Below, piece after piece: positions 27,942-38,261 of a stretch of 64,000 nucleotides of DNA. The notes under the pieces were generated by a model that was not told the origin of the DNA, did no database searches, and saw nothing but the letters and a program-made list of their open reading frames with translations. How positions within the stretch are numbered: position 1 is the first letter of the stretch; each line of letters begins with the position of its first letter. Location of the stretch: contig NC_014541.1 in assembly GCF_000148645.1 (NCBI RefSeq), positions 1 through 64,000 of the forward strand. The letters run 5' to 3'. The stretch is from Ferrimonas balearica DSM 9799. Lineage in GTDB: Bacteria; Pseudomonadota; Gammaproteobacteria; Enterobacterales; Shewanellaceae. A program made the position numbers and the translations under genes.

Positions 27942-28882
27942 GACAGTTGGGTTCCTACCTCAAACCACTCTTTGCGGGCGTTGAGGATGTCCGCGACTGC
28001 CATCGCTTTCTTGCCGGGCAGTTGCAGGTTGGTGAGGTTCAGAACTCCGTCGCCGGTGGCGACCCGGATGCCCTGTTTGTCCGCGCCGATAATGGTGCCT
28101 GGAGCGGCATCATGTTGCTGTTCCAGCACGTCACAGGCCCACAGCTTGATGGTCTGCTCTGCCACCTGGAAGTGGCTGACCGGCCAGGGGTCGAAGGCAC
28201 GGCACTCGCGCCACAGCGCCAGCGCGGATTTGCTCCAGTCCACCGCCGCTTCCTCTTTGGACAGCTTCTCGGCGTAGTTGGCCAGGGTGTCATCCTGCAC
28301 TTCCGCCACCGCAGTGCCATCGGCCAGCGGCGTCAGCGCGTCCAGCAGCGCCTTCGGACCCAGCTCAGCCAGTTTGGTGTAGAGGCTGGCGGAGGTGTCG
28401 GTGTCTTCGATGGGCAGTGCGGCTTTGTGCAGCATGGCGCCGGTGTCCAGACCTTCATCCATCTGCATGATGGTGACGCCGGTTTCGGCATCGCCGGCCC
28501 AGATGGCACGCTGAATCGGCGCGGCGCCGCGCCAGCGGGGCAGCAAGCTGCCGTGCACGTTGATGCAACCCAGGCGGGGCATCTCCAGCACCGCTTTGGG
28601 CAGGATCAGGCCGTACGCCACCACCACCATCAGGTCGAAGTCGATGGCGCTCAGCTCCGCCTGGGCCTCGGCCTTACGCAGTGATTGGGGCTGGTAAACC
28701 GGTAGGTCGTGTTGCAGCGCCAGCTGTTTCACCGGGCTGGCGGTCAGTTTCTTGCCACGGCCCGCCGGACGGTCCGGCTGGGTGTAAACCGCGACCACCT
28801 GATGGTGGGAATCCAGCAGGGCTGCCAGATGTTGAGCGGCAAAATCCGGCGTACCGGCAAAGACAATTTTCAGTGCAGTCAA
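27938..28882 (-). CDS. fmt: methionyl-tRNA formyltransferase
   Basis: Formylates initiator Met-tRNA using 10-formyltetrahydrofolate. It has 314 residues (E. coli 315). Catalytic blocks are [21 protein letters not shown] and [17 protein letters not shown]; the C-terminal domain binds tRNA. It begins with TTG, preceded by AGGA at suitable spacing; no ATG or GTG fits the family N-terminus [14 protein letters not shown]. It lies 9 bp after def and overlaps rsmB by 4 bases. Confidence 0.96.
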   Translation of the reverse strand: MTALKIVFAGTPDFAAQHLAALLDSHHQVVAVYTQPDRPAGRGKKLTASPVKQLALQHDLPVYQPQSLRKAEAQAELSAIDFDLMVVVAYGLILPKAVLEMPRLGCINVHGSLLPRWRGAAPIQRAIWAGDAETGVTIMQMDEGLDTGAMLHKAALPIEDTDTSASLYTKLAELGPKALLDALTPLADGTAVAEVQDDTLANYAEKLSKEEAAVDWSKSALALWRECRAFDPWPVSHFQVAEQTIKLWACDVLEQQHDAAPGTIIGADKQGIRVATGDGVLNLTNLQLPGKKAMAVADILNARKEWFEVGTQLS

Positions 28883-28891
28883 AGTGGTGTC

Positions 28892-29407
28892 CTAGGAAGC
28901 GTGTTTGGCGTCAAGGCGGGCCTGTTTCTCCAGCTTTTGCTTAATGCGCTGGCGCTTCAGGGGAGAGAGGTAGTCCACAAACAGCTTGCCCAACAGGTGA
29001 TCCATCTCGTGCTGGATGCAGATGGAGAGCAGCTCGTCCGCTTCCACGGTAAAGGGGTTGCCTTCACGGTCCTGAGCTTCAAACACGACGTGCTCGGCGC
29101 GCTCAACTTTGGCGTACACGCCCGGCACGGAGAGACAGCCCTCTTCATTGGTGAAGTGGCCTTTCTCTTCGATGATTTTGGGGTTGATGAACACTTTGGG
29201 CTCGCTGCGGTCCTCGGAGTGGTCCATCACGATCACCTGAACGTGCTCATTGATTTGGGTAGCGGCCAGGCCGATACCGCGCTCTTCGTACATGGTGTCG
29301 AACATATCGTCCACCAGCTGCTGAAGGGCCGGGCCGAAATCGGTCACCGGTTCTGCGACGGTGCGCAGGCGTTCATCGGGAAAACGCAGAACTTCTCTAA
29401 CGGCCAT
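28892..29407 (-). CDS. def: peptide deformylase
   Basis: Fe(II) or Zn metallopeptidase that removes the N-formyl group from nascent proteins. The start is placed at 29407 ([16 protein letters not shown]) rather than 29419, as it matches the E. coli N-terminus and has purines upstream. It then has 171 residues (E. coli 169). Metal ligands are Cys91 (EEGCLSVPG), His133 and His137, with catalytic Glu134 (QHEMDHL). It is the first gene of def-fmt-rsmB-trkA, divergent from the LysM gene. Confidence 0.96.
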   Translation of the reverse strand: MAVREVLRFPDERLRTVAEPVTDFGPALQQLVDDMFDTMYEERGIGLAATQINEHVQVIVMDHSEDRSEPKVFINPKIIEEKGHFTNEEGCLSVPGVYAKVERAEHVVFEAQDREGNPFTVEADELLSICIQHEMDHLLGKLFVDYLSPLKRQRIKQKLEKQARLDAKHAS

Positions 29408-29543
29408 TTCCAATCTCATTAATTTCTATAAAAAATTTGACAACAACCGGTCTACAATTAGGCTGTTTTGGGGTAATTTTAACCCTTTGCTGCCGCCTTT
29501 TACAGGTAAGGGAAGCTCCGGGATGGTGGAACAAGGACGTAGG

Positions 29544-30641
29544 ATGAGAATTGCAATAATAATGCTGGCAGCGCTGCTCAGCCTGCCATTGGCTGCAGAC
29601 ACCCTGACCCTTAAGCCTGGTCACCCACAAACCTATGTGGTGAAAAAGGGGGATACCCTCTGGGACATCTCGGCGTTGTTCCTCGATGATCCCTGGCGTT
29701 GGCCGACATTGTGGGGGGCGAATCCACAGATTGCCAACCCCCATCTTATCTACCCGGGCGATCGCCTTAACCTCGTTTACCTCGATGGCCAGCCCCGACT
29801 GGTGCGCAAACCGATGAAGCGGATGTCACCGCAGATGGATGTGCAGCAAAAAGGCGGTGCGATTCCGGCCCTGCCCCTGTCGATGATTGAGCCCTATCTG
29901 AGCTTCCAGCAGATCCTCGGTGAGAAAGCGCTGGCGGATACCCCGCAGGTGATTGGTGGCGAGCGCGATGCGGTGCGTTACGCCAAAGGCGACGTGGTGT
30001 TCATCAATGAACGCCTGCCGCTGGGGGAGAAGTTCGGCATCTACATGCTGGCACGCCGTTTTGTCGATCCGGACACCAAAGAGTTTCTGGGTCAGGAGGC
30101 GCTGATGACCGCCACCGGCCGGGTGATTGAGAGCGGCACCGTATCCCGTATTGAGCTGCTGAGCATGCGCCAGGAGGTGAAGACCGGGCATCGGGTTATG
30201 GCACTGGAGGATGACCTGCTGCTGCCCGCCTATATGATGCCGACGGCGGCACCGCACGGCGCGGACGGCCGGGTGATCGCCTCCGATGCCATGGTGCGTG
30301 AGATTGGTCCGCTGGAAGTGGCCATCATCAACCGCGGCAGTGAGGATGGCGCTGCGGCGGGCCAGGTTTATGCCATTTCCAAAGAGGGCACCGAAGTGGT
30401 GGAGCAGGGGGATGGCGAGTTTGTCCAACCGGAAGACCGCCGTGCCTATGACGAGATGGTGGCCACCCTGTCCGATGGCCGAACCATCAAGCAGCCTGAG
30501 GTCTACCGTGGTGAACTGATGCTGTTTAAGACCTATGACCGGGTCAGCCTCGGGCTGATTGTGAACGGTCGCCACCCGGTGCGCCTGCTGGATGTGTTGA
30601 GCCGGCCGGAACCGCTGGTGTTTGGCAGTGACTCCGACTAA
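29544..30641 (+). CDS. LysM domain secreted protein
   Basis: Secreted protein of 365 residues. The ATG at 29544 follows AAGGA at 6 bp spacing and opens a signal peptide (MRIAIIMLAALLSLPLAADT). A LysM domain (about 29-85: YVVKKGDTLWDISALF, IYPGDRLNLVYLDG) should bind peptidoglycan. The rest has no catalytic motif I recognise; VKTGHRVM and VAIINRGSEDGAAAGQVY resemble a carbohydrate- or wall-associated beta domain. A LysM gene between def and dprA is standard in Shewanella and Vibrio. It overlaps the dprA start. Confidence 0.9.
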   Translation: MRIAIIMLAALLSLPLAADTLTLKPGHPQTYVVKKGDTLWDISALFLDDPWRWPTLWGANPQIANPHLIYPGDRLNLVYLDGQPRLVRKPMKRMSPQMDVQQKGGAIPALPLSMIEPYLSFQQILGEKALADTPQVIGGERDAVRYAKGDVVFINERLPLGEKFGIYMLARRFVDPDTKEFLGQEALMTATGRVIESGTVSRIELLSMRQEVKTGHRVMALEDDLLLPAYMMPTAAPHGADGRVIASDAMVREIGPLEVAIINRGSEDGAAAGQVYAISKEGTEVVEQGDGEFVQPEDRRAYDEMVATLSDGRTIKQPEVYRGELMLFKTYDRVSLGLIVNGRHPVRLLDVLSRPEPLVFGSDSD

Positions 30642-31728
30642 TGAGTTAGCCCGCTGGCTTGCCCTGGACGCGGTGTCCAGGGTGAGTCGGGTGCGGAAGA
30701 GGGCGCTGCTGGAGCGAATACCCTGGCGCCAGCTCTGGACCGAGGCGGAGCGGGGTCGAATACCCGGCTGGTCGGCGGCACAACACCGGGCTCTGTTGGA
30801 GCCGGACTCAGCCGCGATAGACCAAGCCCTCAGTTGGCTCAACGCTTCTCCCCATCATCACCTTGTTACTCTCTCCGATTCGCTCTACCCCTCTTCACTA
30901 AAACACCTTCCTGATGCGCCCATCCTGCTGTTCGTGGCAGGCAACCCCGATCTGCTTCAACACAGTTCTATAGCCATGGTTGGCAGCCGCAACGCTTCAC
31001 TCGCTGGTCGGCAACTGGCTGAACGGTGGGCGAGCCAGCTGGCGGAGCTGGGCTGGTCGGTGGTGTCCGGGCTGGCGGAGGGGATCGATGGTGCGGCCCA
31101 CCGCGGTGCACTGGCGGTGGGAGGCGTCACCATCAGCGTTGAGGGGTGCGGCCTGGACCGCATCTATCCGCGACGCCATCGTACTCTGGCTGAACAGATT
31201 GAACAGCAGGGCGCCCGGGTTTCGGAGTTCTGGCCCGGTATCGCACCGCGTCCCGCCCACTTTCCCCTTCGCAATCGCATTGTCAGTGGCCTGAGCCTGG
31301 GCACCATTGTGGTGGAGGCGGGGCTGCGCAGTGGCTCGTTGATCACCGCCCGGCTGGCGGCTGAGCAGGGGCGGGAGGTGTTTGCCGTACCGGGCAGTGT
31401 GCAGGACCCGAACCGGATGGGATGCCATCAATTGATTCAGAATGGTGCCAAATTGGTCACTGATCCGGTCGATATCCTTGAGGAGCTGATGTTGCAGTTG
31501 CCGCAGGCGGCACTGGAGCGGATGATCAGCTCGTCGCAGGGCGACGTACAAAGTTTGCCTGTCCCGGCGTTGTTAGATAGTGTGGATTACGACGCAACAC
31601 CTATCGATAACGTGGTGGCTCGCAGCCAGTTACCGGTGGAGGTTGTGCTAGAGCAACTGACCGAGATGGAACTGGACGGGTGGGTTGCAGCGGTGCCCGG
31701 TGGCTATGTTCGGCTTAGGGGGAAATGA
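30628..31728 (+). CDS. dprA: DNA processing protein DprA/Smf
   Basis: Rossmann-fold protein that receives incoming single-stranded DNA and loads RecA during natural transformation. The start is placed at GTG 30628 ([16 protein letters not shown], aligned with E. coli Smf), overlapping the LysM gene by 14 bases; TTG 30622 is also possible. It has 366 residues from there. Motifs are [54 protein letters not shown] and [23 protein letters not shown]. The C-terminal winged helix ends [10 protein letters not shown]. Confidence 0.95.
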   Translation: MTPTNELARWLALDAVSRVSRVRKRALLERIPWRQLWTEAERGRIPGWSAAQHRALLEPDSAAIDQALSWLNASPHHHLVTLSDSLYPSSLKHLPDAPILLFVAGNPDLLQHSSIAMVGSRNASLAGRQLAERWASQLAELGWSVVSGLAEGIDGAAHRGALAVGGVTISVEGCGLDRIYPRRHRTLAEQIEQQGARVSEFWPGIAPRPAHFPLRNRIVSGLSLGTIVVEAGLRSGSLITARLAAEQGREVFAVPGSVQDPNRMGCHQLIQNGAKLVTDPVDILEELMLQLPQAALERMISSSQGDVQSLPVPALLDSVDYDATPIDNVVARSQLPVEVVLEQLTEMELDGWVAAVPGGYVRLRGK

Positions 31729-31730
31729 TT

Positions 31731-32204
31731 ATGTTCGACATTTTAATGTACCTGTTTGAGACCTATGTACAGAGCGATGTTGAACTTTTGTTCGACCGCG
31801 AAGAGTTGACCGATGAATTGAGCCGGGCTGGCTTTCGTTCCGACGAGATTGGCAAAGCGCTGATCTGGATCGAAAAGCTGGCGGCATTGCAGGATTCGGA
31901 CCGCCACCCCTATCTCACCGGCGTAGAGCCCGGCAGTTTCCGGATCTACACCGCTGAAGAGGTGGCTCGTCTCGACACTGAAAGTCGGGGCTTCCTGATG
32001 TTCCTGGAGCAGATCCAGGTACTCTCCGCCACCACCCGTGAAATGGTGATTGACCGGGTTATGGAGCTGGATGGAGAACCGTTGTCACTGGATGACCTGA
32101 AATGGGTGGTACTGATGGTGCTGTTCAATGCCCCGGGCAACGAACAGGCTTACACCCAGATGGAAGACCTGATATTTGAGGAGCCGGAAGGGCTGCTCCA
32201 CTAA
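31731..32204 (+). CDS. smg: Smg family protein
   Basis: Conserved protein of the DUF494/Smg family, 157 residues from the ATG at 31731, the same as E. coli ([12 protein letters not shown]). That ATG is preferred to 31725 because the AGGGGGA ribosome site ends at 31723, too close to the earlier codon. The C-terminal half is strongly conserved ([24 protein letters not shown]). The function is unclear; it is regularly linked with dprA and topA-like zinc-finger genes. A terminator follows. Confidence 0.93.
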   Translation: MFDILMYLFETYVQSDVELLFDREELTDELSRAGFRSDEIGKALIWIEKLAALQDSDRHPYLTGVEPGSFRIYTAEEVARLDTESRGFLMFLEQIQVLSATTREMVIDRVMELDGEPLSLDDLKWVVLMVLFNAPGNEQAYTQMEDLIFEEPEGLLH

Positions 32205-32206
32205 GG

Positions 32207-32241
32207 GCAAAAAAACAGGGCGCCAATTTGGCGCCCTGTTT
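32207..32241. terminator. bidirectional terminator after smg
   Basis: AACAGGGCGCCAA / TTGGCGCCCTGTT with A and T flanks lies between convergent smg and the M9 peptidase gene and can serve both. Confidence 0.85.
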
Positions 32242-32245
32242 GCGT

Positions 32246-33934
32246 TCAGAAGTGAAGGTGACCTTCACTGTTGGCCAGCTGTGCCGGACGCAGGTAGTCA
32301 CGGTAGCCATAGCGGTTCAGCTTGCGCGGGTAGGGCGAGGCATCCGCCTCTTCTGGCAGCGGTGCTGCTGCCCACTCCGTCAGCCACTGGCTGAAGCCGG
32401 CCTGGTGGGCCTCGGCAGTGTCACTCAGGATGGTGGCGTACCCTTCGGCGTAATCCCCTTTAAGCGGCTTGGTGATCGCCACCAGGCTGTCGGGCGCCTG
32501 CTCTGCCAGGTAACGCACCGCCATGTAGCTCCAGCGGTAGGTGCGGTCCAGCCCGTCGTCATATTCGGTGGCAAAGATGGTCTCCAGACTCGGCCACTCC
32601 GCCGGATCGGTATCCTGCAGCAGCTTCTGGGCCTGGCGGTTGTCCTCACCCTTTGAGATGTATTCCGCCATCCCTTCAGCCCACCACACCATCTGGCCGG
32701 GGAAGTGCCCGAAGCCGCCGTACTTGATGTAGCGACCGTCGAGATAGTGGATGTACTCGTGGTTCAGATTCCAGACATTGAACTCCGGCAACCACCAACC
32801 ACGGAACGCAAAGAAGCGGGCCTGGTTGCCCTCCGCCTGCGGCGTGCCCTCAATGTACATCCCACCGTTGTCGGTGCTGATATCAAACAGCAGCTGGCCG
32901 TAGGCGTTGTACTGGCTCCAGTTCTTAAACACCACCACTTCCAGTGCGGTGTTGTAGTCGTTGACCACCGGGGTCATGCCGGTGCCCAGCAGCTGGTGGA
33001 AGTGATCCTCCTGGGAGGTCAGCTTGTCGCAGCTTTCGGCCAATTCGGCTTCATTGAGATCCTGAGTTCGAATCACCAGGCGTTCGGTACAAGCGTGGGT
33101 GATGGGCAATACCGCTTCCGGCTCGGGGATGGCGCACAGGTCGCCATAGGTCTCTTTGCAGGCTTCCTGACCCAGGAAGGCGTTGACCAGATAACCGAGG
33201 GTAAAGGCGGTTTTGGCTGCGTCACCGCGTTGGCTGAGATCCTGGCGGGCGATGGCAGCCACGGCCTGATCCTGGGCTTCGCCCTTCTCTTCGGACAGCA
33301 ACAGGCGCTGGTGGGCCAGTACCCAGTAGGCGTTCTGCAGCGGCCAGTCCTGGCCCTGATAGTGGGCACCGGCGCTGGCGGCGTAGCGGGTCAGGGCCTC
33401 GGTCAGCTCACGTTCCGTCAGGGCAGCGTGCAGCGGATTCTCAGCGTCTTTGCGACGCACCTGGTGCATCAGCAGGCCGGGGGCACGCAGCAGTTCCCAT
33501 AGGGCGTACTCCTGAGCCAAGGTTTGCGGTGCCTGTTCAGCGAAGCGGTCCAGTTGGCGGATCAGGCTGGGAAGGAGCGCTTCAGCATAAGGCTGCATCG
33601 CTTCCTGACCGTAGTAGCGGTAGAACGCCACCGCCCACTGTTCGGCAAGACGGGGCTCAGCCAGTGCATCGAGGGATTTGCCCTGAGCCAGCATCGCGCT
33701 GTGCAGTTGCTGCTGTTGCGCTTCGGTCAGGGTGTCGGGATCACCGAAATAGGAGAAGGCGCGCAGGTAATCCAGTGCCGGTTCGGCTTCGCCCCGGCTC
33801 AGGTTATCGAGTGCCAGTGGCAGTTGGGCCGGGTCCGGTTGCTGCCAGTTGGTGAGCGTAACCGGTTGGGGTTGAGGCAGGGTGGTACAGGCGCCCAGCA
33901 GGCCGGTTAGGGCCAGGGGGAGAAGTAAACGCAT
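32246..33934 (-). CDS. lipoprotein of the M9 collagenase-like peptidase family
   Basis: 562 residues from the ATG at 33934 (good AAGGGA site); the frame itself opens at 33985. The N-terminus MRLLLPLALTGLLGACTTL is a lipoprotein signal with Cys16. A gluzincin centre is visible: His392, Glu393 and His396 in NHEYIHYLDGR, then WWAEGMAEYIS with Glu420 as likely third Zn ligand. This pairing is typical of Vibrio-type collagenases (family M9). No PKD or collagen-binding C-terminal domains follow, so it is short for the family; collagen may not be its substrate. A TTGTATACAA palindrome lies 21 bp upstream. Confidence 0.85.
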   Translation of the reverse strand: MRLLLPLALTGLLGACTTLPQPQPVTLTNWQQPDPAQLPLALDNLSRGEAEPALDYLRAFSYFGDPDTLTEAQQQQLHSAMLAQGKSLDALAEPRLAEQWAVAFYRYYGQEAMQPYAEALLPSLIRQLDRFAEQAPQTLAQEYALWELLRAPGLLMHQVRRKDAENPLHAALTERELTEALTRYAASAGAHYQGQDWPLQNAYWVLAHQRLLLSEEKGEAQDQAVAAIARQDLSQRGDAAKTAFTLGYLVNAFLGQEACKETYGDLCAIPEPEAVLPITHACTERLVIRTQDLNEAELAESCDKLTSQEDHFHQLLGTGMTPVVNDYNTALEVVVFKNWSQYNAYGQLLFDISTDNGGMYIEGTPQAEGNQARFFAFRGWWLPEFNVWNLNHEYIHYLDGRYIKYGGFGHFPGQMVWWAEGMAEYISKGEDNRQAQKLLQDTDPAEWPSLETIFATEYDDGLDRTYRWSYMAVRYLAEQAPDSLVAITKPLKGDYAEGYATILSDTAEAHQAGFSQWLTEWAAAPLPEEADASPYPRKLNRYGYRDYLRPAQLANSEGHLHF

Positions 33935-33954
33935 TGTCAGTCCCTTGTTTATTT

Positions 33955-33964
33955 TTGTATACAA
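33955..33964. promoter_or_regulatory. possible operator, TTGTATACAA palindrome
   Basis: Perfect 10-bp palindrome in the divergent gap between the M9 peptidase gene and yrdD, 21 bp from the peptidase start. It resembles the motif at 14727 upstream of the secreted amidohydrolase gene. GntR-family regulators are one class known to bind such sequences. Confidence 0.4.
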
Positions 33965-34047
33965 TATTCCACTGTGCGACCCCAATGCAATCCCACCCCG
34001 AGTGCTGGTAAAATCAACTCAGTTCATTGAGTGGTTGGAAAAGGTTC

Positions 34048-34614
34048 ATGTCCAAGATCGACCAGCAGCTGTTCACGACCCACGAACATGCCCTGGAACG
34101 GGAATACGGTGTTTGCCCTGAATGCGGCAGCGAACTGGCTGTGCGCCACGGTAAGCACGGCGCCTTCCTGGGCTGCCAAAGCTACCCCACCTGTGAATAC
34201 CACCGTCCCCTGGTGGAGAAAACCACAGTAGAAGCCGAGATCCTCGAGGGCACTGAGTGCCCGCTGTGTGGGCACCCCCTGGCCCTCAAGTCGGGACGCT
34301 ACGGTTTCTACATCGGGTGCAGTGACTTTCCCCAGTGTCACTACATTGCCAAGGATGAGCCTGAAACGCCGGCCACTAAGGTTGCGTGCCCAAGCTGTCG
34401 AAGCGGTGAGTTGATGGAGCGAACCAACCGGTTTGGCAAGAAGTTCTACGCTTGCAGCGGTTACCCAAAATGCAAGTATTTGCTCAATTTCCCGCCGGTA
34501 GCGGAGCCCTGTCCCGACTGTGGATGGCCGCTGCTGGTTGAGAAAAACGTGCGTGGACAGCGGCGTTGGGTCTGCCCCCAGCGTTCATGCAAATATCAGT
34601 CTGAGACGATATAA
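34048..34614 (+). CDS. yrdD: topoisomerase-type zinc finger protein YrdD
   Basis: 188 residues made almost wholly of zinc ribbons like those at the C-terminus of topoisomerase I. Four modules are visible: CPECGSELAVRHGKHGAFLGC, CPLCGHPLALKSGRYGFYIGC, CPSCRSGELMERTNRFGKKFYAC and CPDCGWPLL with CPQRSCKY. No topoisomerase catalytic domain is present, so it is a nucleic-acid-binding protein of uncertain role, as in E. coli YrdD (180 residues). The ATG at 34048 follows AAGG; the frame opens at 34027. It starts the run yrdD-purE-tsaC-hemF. Confidence 0.92.
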   Translation: MSKIDQQLFTTHEHALEREYGVCPECGSELAVRHGKHGAFLGCQSYPTCEYHRPLVEKTTVEAEILEGTECPLCGHPLALKSGRYGFYIGCSDFPQCHYIAKDEPETPATKVACPSCRSGELMERTNRFGKKFYACSGYPKCKYLLNFPPVAEPCPDCGWPLLVEKNVRGQRRWVCPQRSCKYQSETI

Positions 34615-34664
34615 TCCGCGCCACAATAACAATACTTCTGTCACCCACAACAAGGATTACCACC

Positions 34665-35171
34665 ATGAGCACCCCGTTTGTTGCCGTACTGATGGGCTCC
34701 GATTCTGACCTTCCGACCATGCAGAGCACCCTCGATGTGCTGAAGGGCTTTGGCATTCGCTACGAAGCCAAAGTGACCTCTGCTCACCGCACTCCAGCCG
34801 CCACCCACGCCTACGTTCAGGACGCGGAAGCCCGTGGCTGTAAGGTGTTTATCTGTGCCGCTGGTCTGGCTGCCCACCTGGCTGGTGCCGTTGCCGGCAT
34901 CACCACCCGTCCGGTGATCGGGGTGCCGATCGACAACGGGCCGTTGCAGGGCCACGATGCACTGCTGTCTACCGTTATGATGCCGGGCGGCGTACCGGTA
35001 GCGACCGTGGCCATCGGCAGTGCCGGTGCCAAGAACGCCGGTTACCTGGCTGCCCAGATGCTGGCGGTGGGTGATGACGAACTGGCCGCTGCCGTTAAAG
35101 CGGAGCGCCAGAAGAGCGCCGAGGCCGTTCAGGCCAAAGACGCGGCCCTGCAGGCCAAGCTGGCCGGTTAA
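34665..35171 (+). CDS. purE: PurE-family AIR carboxylase/N5-CAIR mutase
   Basis: Purine synthesis enzyme acting on carboxyaminoimidazole ribonucleotide; 168 residues (E. coli 169). The phosphate-binding N-terminus is [13 protein letters not shown], His41 lies in SAHRTP and His71 in [10 protein letters not shown]. By these it follows the bacterial class I pattern, not the class II SAHK/AGRSNALSG pattern. PurK normally supplies its substrate and often sits next to purE, including at this locus in Vibrio. Here no purK is adjacent, and the sequence departs noticeably from enterobacterial PurE. tsaC follows after 15 bp. Confidence 0.9.
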   Translation: MSTPFVAVLMGSDSDLPTMQSTLDVLKGFGIRYEAKVTSAHRTPAATHAYVQDAEARGCKVFICAAGLAAHLAGAVAGITTRPVIGVPIDNGPLQGHDALLSTVMMPGGVPVATVAIGSAGAKNAGYLAAQMLAVGDDELAAAVKAERQKSAEAVQAKDAALQAKLAG

Positions 35172-35186
35172 AACAAGGAGGTACTG

Positions 35187-35750
35187 GTGAGTCGTATGCT
35201 GACCGTCAGTGAGGGCGCTGCCCTGATGGCCAAAGGTGGGGTCGTTGCGTACCCCACCGAAGCGGTTTTCGGATTGGGATGCGACCCCAGTAACGAGGAG
35301 GCGGTGTCCCGCCTCCTCGACATTAAGCAACGGCCGGTGGAGAAGGGACTTATCCTGATCGCCGCCAACTACGGTCAGTTGCTGCCCTTCGTCAATGATT
35401 CCGCCCTGCCAGACGCCCGCCGTGAAGCGGTGATGGCGCGCTGGCCGGGGCCGACCACCTGGGTGATGCCGGCACAACCGTCGGTACCCGGTTGGGTGAC
35501 GGGTCAATTTGATACTCTGGCGGTTCGGGTGACCGATCACGCCATTGCCGCGGATCTGTGCCGCGCCTTTGGTGGCCCGGTGGTTTCCACCAGCGCTAAC
35601 CTGACCGGTCAACCACCGTGTCGCAGTGCCGATGAGGTACTGGCTGCACTGGGCGACCGGGTGGATGGTGTGGTGATGGGTGACGTAGGGGGCCGCAAAG
35701 ACCCCTCGATGATTCTCGATGCGATGACCGATCAGGTCTTCCGCACCTAA
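35187..35750 (+). CDS. tsaC: threonylcarbamoyl-AMP synthase TsaC
   Basis: Makes threonylcarbamoyl-adenylate from threonine, bicarbonate and ATP, the first step of the t6A tRNA modification at position 37. It has 187 residues. YrdC/Sua5 motifs are [53 protein letters not shown] and [13 protein letters not shown]. It starts at GTG 35187 behind a near-perfect AAGGAGGT at 35175-35182. hemF follows after 24 bp. Confidence 0.95.
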   Translation: MSRMLTVSEGAALMAKGGVVAYPTEAVFGLGCDPSNEEAVSRLLDIKQRPVEKGLILIAANYGQLLPFVNDSALPDARREAVMARWPGPTTWVMPAQPSVPGWVTGQFDTLAVRVTDHAIAADLCRAFGGPVVSTSANLTGQPPCRSADEVLAALGDRVDGVVMGDVGGRKDPSMILDAMTDQVFRT

Positions 35751-36689
<939 letters not shown>

Positions 36690-36690
36690 G

Positions 36691-37134
36691 TTACTCGGGT
36701 GCCCGAACCGGGCACCCCTCTTCGGTATTGCGCATATGGTCGGCTAGGGGGATCAGCGCCTCCAGCATGGCGCGCCGCACCTGCCGATCTTTCACCTCCT
36801 GCTCCAACGCCCGCTTCATGCAGTGCAGCCAGAGATTGCGCTGGCGCTTATCCACCCGGAAGGGCAGGTGGCGGGCGCGCAGCATCGGGTGACCATACTT
36901 CTCCTCAAACAGTGGCGGCCCACCCAGCCAGCCACTGAGAAACTCAAACAGCTTAAGCTCGCTGCCGCTGAGGTCATCCGGATGGATGGCACGCAGGTCA
37001 GCGTAGTCCGGGTCATCCGCCATCAATTGATAGAAACGGTGGGCAATGGCTCGCACCGTGGGTTCGCCCCCCATCCTTTCATAAGCGGACGCGGGTTGCT
37101 TGCGGCTCAGGTGTCGGCGTATAAGTGACAGCAT
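36691..37134 (-). CDS. group II truncated hemoglobin
   Basis: Small heme protein (147 residues) of the trHbO class, with roles proposed in oxygen or NO chemistry. The family pattern [17 protein letters not shown] is clear: His89 is the likely proximal ligand, Tyr35 the B10 and Trp102 the G8 residue typical of group II. The N-terminus has an extra basic stretch ([13 protein letters not shown]). It is convergent with hemF and divergent from aroE, with starts 29 bp apart. Confidence 0.88.
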   Translation of the reverse strand: MLSLIRRHLSRKQPASAYERMGGEPTVRAIAHRFYQLMADDPDYADLRAIHPDDLSGSELKLFEFLSGWLGGPPLFEEKYGHPMLRARHLPFRVDKRQRNLWLHCMKRALEQEVKDRQVRRAMLEALIPLADHMRNTEEGCPVRAPE

Positions 37135-37163
37135 CTTCTTTCCTACAGCGATCAGGCAGGACC

Positions 37164-37988
37164 ATGGATCAGTACGCGGTGTTTGGTCACCCCATTGCCC
37201 ACAGCCAATCTCCCTTTATTCATCAGGCCTTCGCCGGGCAAACCGCCCAGGAGCTGGAGTACCGGGCCATCCTAGCACCAACCGATGGCTTCGCCGAAGC
37301 GGTACGGCAGTTCCGACAGCAAGGCGGATTGGGAGCCAACGTCACCCTGCCGTTTAAGGAGCAGGCGGCGGCATTGTGCGATCAGCTGACCGAACGGGCT
37401 CGTCTGGCCGGAGCGGTGAACACCCTGCACTGGCTGGCGGATGGCTCACTGCTTGGAGACAACACCGATGGGGCCGGCATGGTGGCGGATCTGCACCAAC
37501 ATGGTGTGACGCTGACCAACCGCCGGATCCTGATCCTTGGCGCTGGGGGGGCGGTACGCGGTGTCTTGGAACCGGTACTGGCCTGTCAGCCTCGTCAGCT
37601 GGTGATCGCCAATCGCACTGCGAGTAAAGCGGAAGCACTGGCGCGGGATTTCGCCGGGCTGGGAGAGGTGGTTGGTTGCGGCTTCGACCAGATAGAGGGG
37701 GCGTTTGATCTGATCATCAACGGCACCTCTGCCTCGCTGTCCGGAGACCTGCCGCCGCTGCCTCCCCATTGCCTGATTGCTGGTGGGATCACCTATGATA
37801 TGGCTTATGGGGTTAACGCAACGCCGTTTCAGTGCTGGGGCGAGCGCCATGGCGGGCGACTCAATCTGGCGGGACTTGGCATGTTGGTCAACCAGGCGGC
37901 GGAGAGCTTTTATCGCTGGCGCGGGGTGCGGCCGGACACCGGTCCGGTGCATCAGGCGTTGCTGGCGCGACTGGAGGAAAAACAATGA
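37164..37988 (+). CDS. aroE: shikimate dehydrogenase
   Basis: NADPH-dependent reduction of 3-dehydroshikimate to shikimate in aromatic amino acid synthesis. The ATG at 37164 after CAGGACC gives [20 protein letters not shown] and 274 residues (E. coli 272); the frame opens at 37125. Motifs are [12 protein letters not shown] (catalytic Lys), [15 protein letters not shown] (catalytic Asp) and [12 protein letters not shown] (nucleotide loop). The stop overlaps the start of the DUF1488 gene (ATGA). Confidence 0.96.
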   Translation: MDQYAVFGHPIAHSQSPFIHQAFAGQTAQELEYRAILAPTDGFAEAVRQFRQQGGLGANVTLPFKEQAAALCDQLTERARLAGAVNTLHWLADGSLLGDNTDGAGMVADLHQHGVTLTNRRILILGAGGAVRGVLEPVLACQPRQLVIANRTASKAEALARDFAGLGEVVGCGFDQIEGAFDLIINGTSASLSGDLPPLPPHCLIAGGITYDMAYGVNATPFQCWGERHGGRLNLAGLGMLVNQAAESFYRWRGVRPDTGPVHQALLARLEEKQ

Positions 37989-38260
37989 ATCAGCAGATCC
38001 TCTTTAACGACCATGTCGAAATTGAGTGGGAGCAGGGCTGGGCGAAGTTTCACGCTATGGTGGCGGGTCAGCAGGTGCCCTGCCTGGTCGGGCTGAATGT
38101 ACTGGCCAATAAACTGGACAGCACATTAACCAGTGCCGAAGAAGCGGCGGCCGCGTTTGAACAGCTGCGCTTTGATCTGGAAGCGGAGGCGGAAATGCTG
38201 ATTGAAGATGAAGCGTATGATGCACAAGGGCGGATCTGGCTGGGCCATCCGCCCATCTGA
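37985..38260 (+). CDS. yrdB: DUF1488 family protein YrdB
   Basis: 91-residue conserved protein of the YrdB/DUF1488 family (E. coli YrdB 85). The frame opens at 37832, but the ATG at 37985, overlapping the aroE stop, gives the family N-terminus MNQQILFND. The C-terminal half is acidic ([20 protein letters not shown]). The function is unknown. The aroE-yrdB-yrdA linkage is the same as in E. coli, though yrdA is here convergent. Confidence 0.85.
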   Translation: MNQQILFNDHVEIEWEQGWAKFHAMVAGQQVPCLVGLNVLANKLDSTLTSAEEAAAAFEQLRFDLEAEAEMLIEDEAYDAQGRIWLGHPPI

Positions 38261-38261
38261 A

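Noticed and set aside
29361-29543. Upstream extension of the LysM protein
   Set aside because: The extra 61 residues lack a ribosome site, overlap def, and would bury the signal peptide that begins at 29544.
37832-37984. Upstream extension of the DUF1488 gene into aroE
   Set aside because: The family N-terminus begins at the ATG at 37985, which overlaps the aroE stop.
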